Shown here one piece after another: positions 17,452-26,517 of a stretch of DNA of 64,000 nucleotides. How positions within the stretch are numbered: the stretch's first letter is position 1; every line of letters starts with the position of its first letter. This stretch comes from Ferribacterium limneticum (GTDB lineage: Bacteria > Pseudomonadota > Gammaproteobacteria > Burkholderiales > Rhodocyclaceae). The notes under the pieces were generated by a model. That model did no database searches. It saw nothing but the letters and a program-made list of their open reading frames with translations, and was not told where the DNA came from. The stretch lies in contig NZ_CP075191.1 in the NCBI RefSeq assembly GCF_020510625.1, forward strand, positions 3,202,501 through 3,266,500, given 5' to 3'. The position numbers and the translations under genes were made by a program.

Positions 17452-18792
17452 ATGGCAACCGTTACATCACTCGGCGTAGGTTCCGGCCTTGATCTAGAAG
17501 GTTTGGTGACGCAACTGATAGCTGCAGAGCGGCAACCGGTGACCGCCCTTCAGACCAAAGAAACGGCTGTCAGCACCAAAATCTCAGCGCTCGGCTCGCT
17601 GAAAAGCAAGCTGGCCGACTTGCAGACTGCCGCCAAGGATCTGATGCCAACTACCGGCCAGGCAGCATTGAGCAAGTTCGCCAGTTTCGCGGCCACCGTC
17701 ACCGATGCCACCATTGCCTCTGCAACCGCCTCCACCGGTGCTGTCGCTGGAAGCTACTCACTGAACGTAAGCAAACTGGCCCAGGCTCAGCGTTTCGTCT
17801 CTTCCGCCCCCCCCGCTCTGAGCCCCGCTGCCGGTGACACCCTCTCCTTCAGCTTCGCCACCGATGGTACGACCCGCAATAAAACCATTACTTTGGACAG
17901 CACCAACGCCAGCCTCACCGGCCTGCGCAACGCGATCAATGATGCAAACATGGGAGTTTCCGCTACCATCGTCAATGGTAGCAACGGTGCTCAGTTGATC
18001 CTGACCGGAAGTGAGGGGCTGGACAACGAGATAACCCTAGGGGGCTCCCTCGCTTCTGCCCTGACGCAAACTGTCGCCGCTCAGGATGCCGAGTTTGAAC
18101 TCAACGGCATTGCTGCCACCAGCAGCACCAACAAGGTTAGCGATGTACTGGATGGCGTCACACTGACTCTGACCAAACTTGGGTCGACAACGATCACAGT
18201 CACACAGGACAACACCACGGGGCTTACCACAGCACTAAATAGCTTCATCGATAAGTACAACGCAGCCAACACCCTGATGAAAACTCAGGGGGCCTATGAC
18301 GAAAGCACCAAAAAAGCCGGCGCCCTGCAAGGCAACAGCACCCTGCGTGACACTCAAAGTGCTTTACGCAATCTCTTGTTCGGAACCACGGCAGGGGGAA
18401 CCACCAAATATCAGCGCCTTTCCGACCTTGGTATTTCGGTCCAATCGGATGGCTCTCTGAAGCTCGACTCTAGCAAGCTGAGCACAGCCCTGACCGCTGA
18501 TGCCAACGGCGTGGCGAATCTGGTAGCAAAAGCCGGCACGGCCTTCAGCGCCAGGCTTGAGTATGTCGTCGGCAGTTCAGGCAGCATCCAGATTGCCACC
18601 GACAGTGCAAACCGGATACTGAAAGACTATAAGGATCGGGAAGCTACTCTCGAACGGCGCCTGGTCACCATCGAAGCCCGTTATCGCAAGCAGTTCTCGT
18701 CCTTGGATACCATGTTGGCCAACCTGAACAAGACCAGCAGCTACCTGACCCAACAACTGTCCAGCCTACCCGGCGCATCTTCCAGCAATTAG
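17452..18792 (+). CDS. fliD: flagellar filament cap protein FliD
   Basis: FliD forms the cap at the filament tip and helps flagellin fold into place. The 446-residue protein begins with the conserved SLGVGSGLDLEGLVTQL segment (FliD N-terminal domain). It has the middle Ser/Thr/Ala-rich beta region and ends with a C-terminal coiled coil (about 390-440, RLVTIEARYRKQFSSLDTM). The ATG at 17452 is chosen because AGGAGG ends six nt before it; an in-frame TTG two codons earlier overlaps that ribosome site. fliS starts eight nt after the stop, so the two are probably cotranscribed. Confidence 0.96.
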   Translation: MATVTSLGVGSGLDLEGLVTQLIAAERQPVTALQTKETAVSTKISALGSLKSKLADLQTAAKDLMPTTGQAALSKFASFAATVTDATIASATASTGAVAGSYSLNVSKLAQAQRFVSSAPPALSPAAGDTLSFSFATDGTTRNKTITLDSTNASLTGLRNAINDANMGVSATIVNGSNGAQLILTGSEGLDNEITLGGSLASALTQTVAAQDAEFELNGIAATSSTNKVSDVLDGVTLTLTKLGSTTITVTQDNTTGLTTALNSFIDKYNAANTLMKTQGAYDESTKKAGALQGNSTLRDTQSALRNLLFGTTAGGTTKYQRLSDLGISVQSDGSLKLDSSKLSTALTADANGVANLVAKAGTAFSARLEYVVGSSGSIQIATDSANRILKDYKDREATLERRLVTIEARYRKQFSSLDTMLANLNKTSSYLTQQLSSLPGASSSN

Positions 18793-18800
18793 GATCATCA

Positions 18801-19217
18801 ATGTTCGGACTCCCTCGCAGCCCCGCAGCCACCTACGCCAGGCTTGGCGTAGAAACTTCGGTTCAGACGGCAAACCCACACCAACTCGTCGCCCTGCTCT
18901 TTGATGGCGCCCGGGCTGCGATCTCTATGGCACGCTTGTCCATGGAACAAAACAAGGTAGATTCGAGGGGCACCTCAATTTCCAAGGCCATCGACATCAT
19001 CAGCAATGGCCTGCAGGTAAGCCTGGACCTTCAAAGCGGTGGCGACTTGGCAGCCAAGCTAAATGCGCTGTATAGCTATATGACGCTCCGCCTGATACAT
19101 GCCAATGCCAACAATGATCGCCAGGCGTTGGAAGAGGTCGATAACTTGCTCGGTGAGATTCAAAGCGCCTGGATCGAAATCGCGGACAAGGTCCGCCAGC
19201 CCTCCGCTACGGTTTAA
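18801..19217 (+). CDS. fliS: flagellin chaperone FliS
   Basis: FliS binds the C-terminus of flagellin in the cytoplasm and keeps it unfolded for export. The 138-residue, mainly helical product shows the family core ANPHQLVALLFDGA near residue 25 and a second conserved helix around LYSYMTLRLIHAN. Length is typical. It stands in the usual fliD-fliS-fliT order, with only 3 nt to fliT. Confidence 0.95.
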   Translation: MFGLPRSPAATYARLGVETSVQTANPHQLVALLFDGARAAISMARLSMEQNKVDSRGTSISKAIDIISNGLQVSLDLQSGGDLAAKLNALYSYMTLRLIHANANNDRQALEEVDNLLGEIQSAWIEIADKVRQPSATV

Positions 19218-19220
19218 TCA

Positions 19221-19508
19221 ATGGATCGGCTAGCCTGCCTGCAAGCTATCGCGAACACCAGCGAAGAGATGCTAGCCGCAACCCGCGGCTCCCAATGGGA
19301 ATTGCTACAGGCTCTGGAAACCAGACAACGGGAGTACGTCACCCACCTTGCCCCACTATCAACCTCAGCTGATAGAGGTACTGAAAACCGCCTTATCCGG
19401 GCGATTCTGGACAACCACTCGGCGATTACAGCCTTAATTCAGCCACTACACCAGAACACAAAAACACTACTGGAAGCCTTTTCAGAATCAGCCGGCACTG
19501 AAAAATGA
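19221..19508 (+). CDS. fliT: FliT-like FliD chaperone
   Basis: The 95-residue helical protein resembles FliT, which binds FliD and in enteric bacteria also FlhC. Sequence identity is low across the family, so the call rests on size, helical content, the RQREYVTHL-type segment and position after fliS. It overlaps the next gene by four nt (ATGA). Whether it has any regulatory role here is unknown, because no FlhDC is visible. Confidence 0.75.
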   Translation: MDRLACLQAIANTSEEMLAATRGSQWELLQALETRQREYVTHLAPLSTSADRGTENRLIRAILDNHSAITALIQPLHQNTKTLLEAFSESAGTEK

Positions 19509-20593
19509 TTCCCGCCGACGTCGCCAGCGCCCTGCGGCTGAACCTGCCTGACCAGCATGCCTTAACCAGTGGGCAAACACAGCCTGTAGCAGCAACCTCG
19601 AAGATTAACGATGTCCTCAGCGACCTCGTACCGGGCCAGCGGGTTCTGGCCGAGATACAGGCATTGATGCCGAACGGCACTTACCGCGCCGTTGTGGCCC
19701 AGCGTGACGTTACTTTGGCACTGCCTTTTTCTGCCAAACCAGGCGATAGCCTTGAGCTTGAGGTGGTGGAAAATGAAGGCAAGGTTACGCTAGCAGTTGT
19801 AGCGAATCGTGGTGGTAGCGCTACGACTGCTAGCGAGTCTGTATCGACCAGTTTAAGCAACACAGGCAAGCTCATTGGCGATTTAATGAGCAACATTGAC
19901 GAGCATGGAGGAAGAGCCCCTCCGGCATCACTCAACAGCAGCCAGGCCTTGGTCGAAAGCATGCCCAAAACAGCTGCAGACCTAGTGCCACTACTAAAAC
20001 AAGCGCTAAGCGAGAGTGGTATGTTCTATGAGGCACATCAGGCGCGCTGGGTGGCAGGGGAGTTCCCTACTGAAGCACTCAAGCAGGAACCACAGGGAAA
20101 ATATCCTGCCGCTCAGATCACGGATCAAAACGTCTCAAAAATCGCGAGCTCCAGCAATCCAGAGCAATCGACAATATTACCTTCCATGAAGGAGTCGGCG
20201 GCTGGCGGTCTCGTTCCCCGCGATTTGATGCCGATTGTCCAGCAACAGCTCGACGGCCTGGCCAACCAGAATTTTGCCTGGCAAGGCCAGGTCTGGCCGG
20301 GGCAACAAATGCGCTGGGAAATTGGTGAGAACCTGGACGACTCGCGCTCATCCAGCGTCGAAGAAATTCAGCGCTGGCAAACGCGCCTGAAACTCTCCCT
20401 GCCCTTGCTGGGCGATATCAACGTCGCCCTTAATCTGAGAGCGGGCGGGGAGGTCAGTATCGCCGTGACTGCCGGCTTGGAAAGCAGCGAAACTCGCCTG
20501 CGTGACGAGGCCATGCAGTTGCGCCAGCAATTTGAAGCGGCCGGTCTGAACTTAACCGAGCTACAGGTTCTGCATGGCGAAGCCGCCGAGTGA
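19505..20593 (+). CDS. second FliK-like protein (hook-length control C-terminal domain)
   Basis: The 362-residue product has a variable N-terminal two-thirds and a C-terminal domain (about 255-355) that resembles the FliK/Flg_hook domain, with RLKLSLPLLGDINVALNLRAGGEVSIAVTAG. It is distinct from the true fliK at 30147. It is paired with an FlhB-like gene that overlaps its end. FliK and FlhB interact when export switches from hook to filament substrates. This pair may be a specialised or accessory copy of that switch. Function has not been shown from sequence; a role in late export is an inference. Confidence 0.75.
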   Translation: MIPADVASALRLNLPDQHALTSGQTQPVAATSKINDVLSDLVPGQRVLAEIQALMPNGTYRAVVAQRDVTLALPFSAKPGDSLELEVVENEGKVTLAVVANRGGSATTASESVSTSLSNTGKLIGDLMSNIDEHGGRAPPASLNSSQALVESMPKTAADLVPLLKQALSESGMFYEAHQARWVAGEFPTEALKQEPQGKYPAAQITDQNVSKIASSSNPEQSTILPSMKESAAGGLVPRDLMPIVQQQLDGLANQNFAWQGQVWPGQQMRWEIGENLDDSRSSSVEEIQRWQTRLKLSLPLLGDINVALNLRAGGEVSIAVTAGLESSETRLRDEAMQLRQQFEAAGLNLTELQVLHGEAAE

Positions 20594-20867
20594 CGCGACC
20601 CGCGAGGCGATTGCCCTCGCCTATAGCCAAACCGATGCCGCACCACGCGTGGTGGCCAAGGGCAAAGGCCTGATCGCCGAACAGATCATCGCCCGCGCCA
20701 GGGAACATGGCGTTTATGTGCATGAGTCACCCGAACTCGTTGCGTTGCTCACCCAGGTAGACCTCGACGAACACATACCGCCGCAGCTGTATATCGCTAT
20801 TGCCGAACTGCTGGCCTGGCTTTATCGGATCGAACACGGCGGCTCTGCAACGGAGCAGCCTCGTTAA
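20574..20867 (+). CDS. FlhB C-terminal-domain-like protein (FhlB type)
   Basis: The 97-residue protein aligns with the cytoplasmic C-terminal part of FlhB, including APRVVAKGKGLIAEQI and DEHIPPQLYIAIAELLAWLYR. Compare APRVVAKGVGAVALKI in the full-length FlhB at 54593. It starts after the NPTH autocleavage site and lacks all membrane segments. Such FhlB-type proteins have been shown in Salmonella to replace the FlhB C-terminal half partially. It overlaps the FliK-like gene by 20 nt. The ATG at 20574 has no better alternative. Confidence 0.88.
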   Translation: MAKPPSDATREAIALAYSQTDAAPRVVAKGKGLIAEQIIARAREHGVYVHESPELVALLTQVDLDEHIPPQLYIAIAELLAWLYRIEHGGSATEQPR

Positions 20868-20934
20868 GTTTCTTCCGGCAACAGTAGGCTGCCGATGGAT
20901 TACCATAACGGAATTCGCACATCGATTGCCCCGA

Positions 20935-21729
20935 ATGCTTTCCGTCCAAGAAGACCAGCCCAACCCGGATTTCGAGATCGACCATCCGGAAGAATATGCC
21001 CAGTATTTCCTGACCACCCCGAGAGAGATTTCTTTCTACCTCAATCTTCTGGTCAAGCGCGGCAGCCTGCTCACGGCACATATCGATGACGGAAAAGAGT
21101 TTTTTCTGACGACCGTTATTGCGGTCGATGATGAAAAACAAGCCATTTTCCTCGATCTTGCACAGGCGAATGAACTCAACAACGCGACAAAAAATGCTCG
21201 CCAAATCACCCTGACGGCCAATCTCGACCGAGTCAAGATTCAATTCCGGCTTCCGCCGATGACGGAACAACTCGTCTCCGGGAGGAAAGCATTGGCGGCG
21301 CCTTTACCACCGACAATCCTGCGATTGCAGCGCCGGGAGTTTTTCCGCCTTGAGCCGTCATTGACCCACCCGGTTCTTTGTCAAATTGCCATGGCACAGC
21401 CGGATGGCTCACTGAAGACGTTTGAATGGAGCGTTGCCGACATCAGCGGCGGCGGTCTCAGCCTGAATGCCCCGACCAGCCTGGCTGACGACTGCCAGCG
21501 AGATACCCTGTTCAAGAATAGCCGGCTGGATATTCCCGACGAGGGCGTGTTGCTGGTCAATTTACGCGTCAGAAAAACAGTCGAGTTTTCTGCAGAAAAT
21601 GGACTGCACCATTTGCGGGTTGGTTGCGAATTCGTTGAGTTACCGGGTTCCCGGCTAGCCATGATCGAGCGCTACATCGCCCGCATCGAACGCGAGCGCA
21701 AGGCCCGCGACTCGGGATTGGCGGATTAA
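20935..21729 (+). CDS. ycgR: YcgR-type flagellar brake protein with PilZ domain
   Basis: The 264-residue protein has an N-terminal YcgR domain (about 10-120) and a C-terminal PilZ domain (about 130-255). Both c-di-GMP contacts are present: RxxxR in QRREFFRLEP and DxSxxG in VADISGGGLSL. With c-di-GMP bound, YcgR slows the motor by acting on FliG/FliM or MotA. The ATG at 20935 gives the family-length N-terminus; the frame is open further upstream into the fhlB-like gene. The diguanylate cyclase at 3799 is a possible ligand source. Its stop overlaps the end of fliE on the other strand by four nt. Confidence 0.92.
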   Translation: MLSVQEDQPNPDFEIDHPEEYAQYFLTTPREISFYLNLLVKRGSLLTAHIDDGKEFFLTTVIAVDDEKQAIFLDLAQANELNNATKNARQITLTANLDRVKIQFRLPPMTEQLVSGRKALAAPLPPTILRLQRREFFRLEPSLTHPVLCQIAMAQPDGSLKTFEWSVADISGGGLSLNAPTSLADDCQRDTLFKNSRLDIPDEGVLLVNLRVRKTVEFSAENGLHHLRVGCEFVELPGSRLAMIERYIARIERERKARDSGLAD

Positions 21730-22049
21730 ACCTGCATGTTCATCACGTCCTGATAGGCCGTGACGAGCTTGTTGCGCACTTGAACCATTTCCTGGAAGGA
21801 GACGCTGGCAGTCTGCAGGGCAATCATGACCTCATGCAGGTTCTGGTTGGTATCGCCGGCGGCAAGTTTTTCCGCCATCAGGTCTGCCTGCTGCTGGGTT
21901 TGATTCACCTTGTCGATGGACCCCTGCAGAATCTGGGCGAAGTCGGCACCACCTGCTGCTGGCGCACTCGTCTCTGCCGCCTTGCCGGTAGCCTGCGCCG
22001 CGGTCGTACGCAGCGTGCTCAACATTTGCTCAATTCCTAGCGTATCCAT
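21726..22049 (-). CDS. fliE: flagellar basal-body protein FliE
   Basis: FliE links the MS ring to the proximal rod. The 107-residue product has the typical conserved C-terminal half, including EVMIALQTASVSFQEMVQVRNKLVTAYQ with its final MNMQV. The ATG at 22049 is chosen because AAGGAG stands before it. A sigma-54 promoter at 22080-22095 lies inside the end of flrC. Unlike most clusters, fliE is not followed by fliF; it is a one-gene tail of flrBC on the opposite strand. Confidence 0.96.
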   Translation of the reverse strand: MDTLGIEQMLSTLRTTAAQATGKAAETSAPAAGGADFAQILQGSIDKVNQTQQQADLMAEKLAAGDTNQNLHEVMIALQTASVSFQEMVQVRNKLVTAYQDVMNMQV

Positions 22050-22079
22050 TTTCAGCTCCTTAAACCCTGGGATTAAACA

Positions 22080-22095
22080 AGCAATTCTCAGGCCA
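22080..22095 (-). promoter_or_regulatory. sigma-54 promoter of fliE
   Basis: The minus strand reads TGGCCTGAGAATTGCT: the -24 GG and -12 GC are separated by exactly 10 nt, and TTGCT matches the -12 consensus. It stands 31 nt before the fliE start, at and just beyond the flrC stop (22099-22101). FlrC, encoded directly upstream, is the natural activator. Confidence 0.88.
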
Positions 22096-22098
22096 GAA

Positions 22099-23460
22099 TC
22101 AGTCCTGGAAATGCCCTTCATCCCGGTACTGCTGCAACTTGTAGCGCAAGGTGCGCTCTGAAATCCCCAGTCGCTCAATGGCCTTTTTGCGGGAACCACC
22201 CACCTCGGCCAAGGTACGCAGGATATGCTCGCGCTCCAAGTCTTTCATATTATCGACTTTTTCTTTGGCTTCCGTTAGCCCCGCCGCTGGCGAAACTGCT
22301 GGTACAGACGCTGTGTTTTCGCTACAGGGGCGAGGAGCGAGATTCAGGGTTTCCGGGCCGATGCTGCTCCCTGCCGCCATGATCAAAGCCCGCTGAATCA
22401 CATTTTCCAGCTCGCGCACATTGCCAGGCCATGAATGCGCCCTCAGCGCGGTTTCTGCCTCGGGTGTCAGCGTCATGCCGGTCCGCCCGAAGCGCCCACC
22501 ATGTTCGACGACAAAATGCCGGGCAATCGGCACGATGTCTTCCCTTCGTTGTCTCAAGGACGGAATGGCAACCGGGAAAACATTCAGGCGGTAATACAGA
22601 TCCTCCCGAAAGACGCCCTTGGCAACGGCCTCAGCCATATCGCGGTTGGAGGTGGCGATGATCCGGATATTCAGGGCGACCGGCTTCTTGCCTCCAACCC
22701 GCTCCACCTCACGTTCCTGCAAGACACGCAGCAGCTTGGCCTGCAGGCTCATCGGCATTTCGGTCACTTCATCGAGCAGCAACGTGCCATCCTGAGCCTG
22801 CTCGAACTTGCCTGCCTGTGCTTGCTGGGCGCCGGTAAAGGCGCCCTTTTCATAACCGAACAAGGTCGCCTCAAGCAGGCTGTCGGGAATCGCCGCGCAG
22901 TTGATGGCAACGAAAGGGCCGTTCTTGCGGGCCGACTGACGATGAATGAAGCGAGCGACCACTTCCTTGCCAACCCCGGATTCGCCAGTCAGCAACACCG
23001 TGGCATCGGTCTGGGCAACACGCTGGGCAATGGAGAACAACTCCCGGCTGGCCGGATCGATCGCCACGACACCGGCACCGTCATCGGACGCGGGCAATTC
23101 GTACTTGTTGATATGGGCGAGCAATGCCTGCGGCTCAAAAGGCTTGAGCAAAAAGTCGCAAGCACCTGAGCGCATGGCATCGACAGCCTTATCCACCTCG
23201 GCGTAGGCTGTCATCAGCACGACCGGCAAATGCGGCAGACGAAGGCGGATTTCCTTGAGCAAGGTAATGCCATCCATCGGCATCATGCGAACATCACTGA
23301 CAACGATGGAAAAAGCCTGCTCCGCCAGCACCTTGAGCGCAGCTTCGCCGCCATCAACGGCAACGCAAGGGCGCCCGGCCAGTTCCAGCGTATCGGCAAT
23401 TGCTTCACGCAGACTGGGGTCATCTTCGACCACCAGAATTGGCAAATTATGTTCAGCCAT
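22099..23460 (-). CDS. flrC: sigma-54-dependent flagellar response regulator FlrC/FleR
   Basis: The 453-residue protein has a receiver domain (about 6-118, phospho-acceptor D56), an AAA+ sigma-54 activator domain (about 135-365) with Walker A GESGVGKE (159-166) and GAFTGA loop (206-211), and a C-terminal Fis-type helix-turn-helix (about 415-450, GISERTLRYKLQQY). It overlaps the kinase gene by 8 nt. With sigma-54 it should switch on the class of basal-body and hook genes. Candidate targets in the window are fliE, flgB and perhaps fliF. FlrA/FleQ or FlhDC, which would act above it, are not in the window. Confidence 0.95.
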   Translation of the reverse strand: MAEHNLPILVVEDDPSLREAIADTLELAGRPCVAVDGGEAALKVLAEQAFSIVVSDVRMMPMDGITLLKEIRLRLPHLPVVLMTAYAEVDKAVDAMRSGACDFLLKPFEPQALLAHINKYELPASDDGAGVVAIDPASRELFSIAQRVAQTDATVLLTGESGVGKEVVARFIHRQSARKNGPFVAINCAAIPDSLLEATLFGYEKGAFTGAQQAQAGKFEQAQDGTLLLDEVTEMPMSLQAKLLRVLQEREVERVGGKKPVALNIRIIATSNRDMAEAVAKGVFREDLYYRLNVFPVAIPSLRQRREDIVPIARHFVVEHGGRFGRTGMTLTPEAETALRAHSWPGNVRELENVIQRALIMAAGSSIGPETLNLAPRPCSENTASVPAVSPAAGLTEAKEKVDNMKDLEREHILRTLAEVGGSRKKAIERLGISERTLRYKLQQYRDEGHFQD

Positions 23461-24649
23461 TGTTTTCTGTTCCGCCCTCTGCTGACCCGACCGGCAGGGT
23501 CATAACGAACTCGGCACCAGCGCCGGATTCGGAAAAAAGTTCGATTGCGCCGCCATGCGCCCGAGCCACACCCAGCGCAATGGCCAACCCAAGGCCGGTA
23601 CCCTGCCCCTTGGTCGTAAAAAATGGTTCAAAAATACGGGCCTGCGTTTCACGAGAGATACCAGGACCGCTGTCGCTCACACCAATGGCAATCAGATCAC
23701 CGCGCCGCTTGCCGGTCAGGCAAATTTTGCCGCCTGCCGGGGTGGCCTGCATGGCGTTCTCCAGCAGATTGACCAGCGCCCCGAACAGGGCCTTGCGACT
23801 ACCGACAATGATTGCGCCTTCACAATCGTCTACGACAGCAAATTCCAAACCATGCTCGCGCATCAGCGGCTCGACGGTTTGCGCCGCCTCCGCCAGCAGA
23901 TCACCCGCCTCGATGACATCGCGCCCGATGCTCTCGCCGCGGGCGAACAACAGGACATCCTGAATCAATCGCTCCAGGCGGCGCAACTGGCCTGTCGCCT
24001 TTTCTGAAAACCGTGCACGCGCCTCATCCGCCACACCTGGCTGGCCGAGATTCGAGGTATAGAGGAGTGCGGCAGCGAGGGGGGTACGCAGCTGATGGGC
24101 CAGCGAAGCAGCCATCTCGCCCATTGCCGCTAGCCGCTGGTTACGCTCAAGTTCGGTTTTCATTCGATGTGCTGCGGTCACATCGTGGATTAGCAGGATT
24201 TTCCCGCCCGCCGACGGCAAGGCACTTTCAGCGATCGACACCCGGCCATCGCCGATCAGCCACTCGCCAACGGTCAGCGTCGGCTCCAGGTGGGCACGGG
24301 CAACATCGCCCCAGTGCTGACCAATCATCTCAGCACCAAATATCGCCATCGCAGCGGGATTCACCGCAGCCACCACCGCTGCAGCATCAAGCAGGACCAC
24401 CCCGGCCGGCAAGGCGTCAAGCAAGGACGACAAGCGTTCGGAAAGCGCCTCTTTCTCCTGATATTGCCGCCGTAACTCGCCGTTGGCGACCGCCAATTCC
24501 TCGGTCAGCGAGGTGACCCGGGTCTGCAAGGCCTCATATGCCTGCGTCAACTCAGCCGAAACCTGGTTGAACATGGCAAAAGCCCGCTGTAACTCGGCGG
24601 TCTTGGTGTCGGAATCTGGCGTCACGGGTCTGGCCTGTACGGCTAACAT
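23453..24649 (-). CDS. flrB: flagellar two-component sensor kinase FlrB/FleS
   Basis: The 398-residue cytoplasmic kinase has a coiled coil (about 15-75), a PAS domain (about 75-155), a HisKA segment with phospho-histidine H185 in SLAHQLRTPL, and a HATPase domain ending near 385 (GTGLGLAIALG). No membrane segment is seen, as in FlrB/FleS. It should phosphorylate FlrC in response to assembly of the export gate or rotor. It is divergent from fliF; the 107-nt gap holds both control regions. Confidence 0.94.
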   Translation of the reverse strand: MLAVQARPVTPDSDTKTAELQRAFAMFNQVSAELTQAYEALQTRVTSLTEELAVANGELRRQYQEKEALSERLSSLLDALPAGVVLLDAAAVVAAVNPAAMAIFGAEMIGQHWGDVARAHLEPTLTVGEWLIGDGRVSIAESALPSAGGKILLIHDVTAAHRMKTELERNQRLAAMGEMAASLAHQLRTPLAAALLYTSNLGQPGVADEARARFSEKATGQLRRLERLIQDVLLFARGESIGRDVIEAGDLLAEAAQTVEPLMREHGLEFAVVDDCEGAIIVGSRKALFGALVNLLENAMQATPAGGKICLTGKRRGDLIAIGVSDSGPGISRETQARIFEPFFTTKGQGTGLGLAIALGVARAHGGAIELFSESGAGAEFVMTLPVGSAEGGTENNG

Positions 24650-24705
24650 CGAAAAAGATAGGGTGAATTCAGCGCGGGTAATAGTAGAATATTTCTAGGA
24701 AAATT

Positions 24706-24721
24706 TGGCTTCTCAATTGAT
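24706..24721 (+). promoter_or_regulatory. weak sigma-54-like site before fliF
   Basis: TGGCTTCTCAATTGAT has the -24 GG at the right distance, but the -12 position is GA instead of GC. It stands 36 nt before the fliF ATG. The position fits FlrC control, but the mismatch at an invariant base makes this tentative. Confidence 0.35.
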
Positions 24722-24756
24722 TCTTCTTCTGTTTACCGTAATTCGACCGAGCATTA

Positions 24757-26517
24757 ATGGCAGCAACGACTGAGACGACAGCAGGGAACGCACCGGAAGG
24801 AAACCCGGTGGACCGTCTGCGCGAGGCATTCAACCGACTCGGCAGCCAGCAGAAGATCGTCTTGATGGTGGCTATTGCTGCGCTCATTGCATTGGTCGTG
24901 GGCGCTATCCTGTGGAGCCGCCAGCCTGACTGGAAGGTGCTCTTCTCGAATCTCACGGAAAAGGATGGCGGTTCCATCGCAGCCGTTCTCGAGCAGCAAA
25001 ACGTCCCTCACCGTTACAGCGATAGCGGCGCCTTGCTCGTGCCTTCGGAACGCGTCCATGAGGTTCGCCTGAAACTCGCTTCGCAAGGCCTTCCACGAGG
25101 TGGCATGGTCGGCTTCGAGTTGATGGAAAACCAGAAATTCGGGGTCAGCCAGTTCGCTGAGCAGGTCAATTACCAGCGCGGCCTTGAAGGCGAACTGGCG
25201 CGGACCATCCAGTCGATTGCATCGGTGCAGTCGGCTCGCGTTCACCTGGCCATTCCCAAACCGTCGGTATTTGTTCGCGAAGAGCAAAAACCGACCGCTT
25301 CGGTCATGCTCAACCTCTACCCCGGCCGTACGCTCGATGGAGGACAGATTGCCGGCATCACGCACCTGATATCGTCCAGCGTCCCCCAGTTGCCAGCCTC
25401 GAATGTGACGGTACTCGACCAGAGCGGCGCCCTGCTGTCGCAACTGAAGAGCAAGCTTACCGAGGCAGGACTGGACCCGACGCAAATCAAGTACGTGCGC
25501 GATGTCGAAAACAGCATCATCAAGCGTATCGACGAAATTCTCAGCCCGCTGCTGGGCAGCGACAATTTCAAGGTACAGGTCGCAGCCGACATCGATTTTT
25601 CACAAACCGAACAAACGGCCGAAAGCTACCGCCCAAACAACACGCCGGAAAGCAGCAGCATCCGCAGCCAGCAAAACAATGAAACCGCCAGCGTCAATCA
25701 GGCCGCAGGCGGCGTTCCTGGTGCGCTGACCAACCAGCCCCCGGTGCCGGCCACTGCGCCGCTGACGCAACCGGCAACCGGCACGACTCCAGGCCAGCCG
25801 GCCAAAGCCGGCGAGCCACAGGGCAAGATCGACGCCGCAGGGGTAACCGCCCCGCTCAATGCTGCCGGACAACCGATCAACACCAGCAAGAACGCGACGA
25901 TCAACTATGAACTGGACAAGACCATCCGCCACACCCGGCAGGGGATGGGCAATATCCGGCGTCTTTCCGCGGCAGTCGTCGTCAATCATCGCAAGGATGT
26001 CGACAAGACGGGCAAGCCGATGACCAAGGCAGTTCCTGACGCTGAAATGAAGCAGATCAACGAATTGGTTCGCGAGGCAATGGGGTACACCAAGGAACGC
26101 GGCGATACGCTGTCGGTGGCCAACGCCCCATTTACCGCCATCGACAAGAGCGAAAACGAGCTACCGATCTGGAAAGACCCGGAGAGCGTTTCTTACGCCA
26201 AGGATATTCTCAAGTTCCTGCTGATCGCCGCCATCGTTGCCTTCCTCTACCTGAAGGTTATCCAGCCGTCCCTGAAAACCATGTTCCCGCCGCAGCATGA
26301 AGGCGACAGACGTGCGGGCGATGGCGCAGGAGGCGGTGCAGGCGGGATATTCGGTGGCACGCTCGGCAGCGACGAAGAAGCTGGCGAAGACGGCGCAACC
26401 CAGGTGCATATCGATCACTATGCCGTGAAGATCCAGAAGGCCAGGGATTTTGCCGCGAAGGATGCGAAGGCAGTAGCCAACATTATCAAGGACTGGATGG
26501 GCGTCAATGGCAACTAG
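24757..26517 (+). CDS. fliF: MS-ring protein FliF
   Basis: FliF builds the MS ring in the inner membrane, the base for rotor and export gate. The 586-residue product has a first membrane helix (about 34-53), ring-building motif domains between (the LVPSERVHEVRLKLASQGLP stretch), and a Pro/Thr/Ala-rich linker (about 310-370). A second helix (about 482-503, FLLIAAIVAFLYLKVI) and a cytoplasmic FliG-binding tail complete it. It overlaps fliG by 11 nt. The ATG has no strong ribosome site. It is the first gene of the plus-strand fliFGHIJKLMNOPQR run. Confidence 0.97.
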   Translation: MAATTETTAGNAPEGNPVDRLREAFNRLGSQQKIVLMVAIAALIALVVGAILWSRQPDWKVLFSNLTEKDGGSIAAVLEQQNVPHRYSDSGALLVPSERVHEVRLKLASQGLPRGGMVGFELMENQKFGVSQFAEQVNYQRGLEGELARTIQSIASVQSARVHLAIPKPSVFVREEQKPTASVMLNLYPGRTLDGGQIAGITHLISSSVPQLPASNVTVLDQSGALLSQLKSKLTEAGLDPTQIKYVRDVENSIIKRIDEILSPLLGSDNFKVQVAADIDFSQTEQTAESYRPNNTPESSSIRSQQNNETASVNQAAGGVPGALTNQPPVPATAPLTQPATGTTPGQPAKAGEPQGKIDAAGVTAPLNAAGQPINTSKNATINYELDKTIRHTRQGMGNIRRLSAAVVVNHRKDVDKTGKPMTKAVPDAEMKQINELVREAMGYTKERGDTLSVANAPFTAIDKSENELPIWKDPESVSYAKDILKFLLIAAIVAFLYLKVIQPSLKTMFPPQHEGDRRAGDGAGGGAGGIFGGTLGSDEEAGEDGATQVHIDHYAVKIQKARDFAAKDAKAVANIIKDWMGVNGN

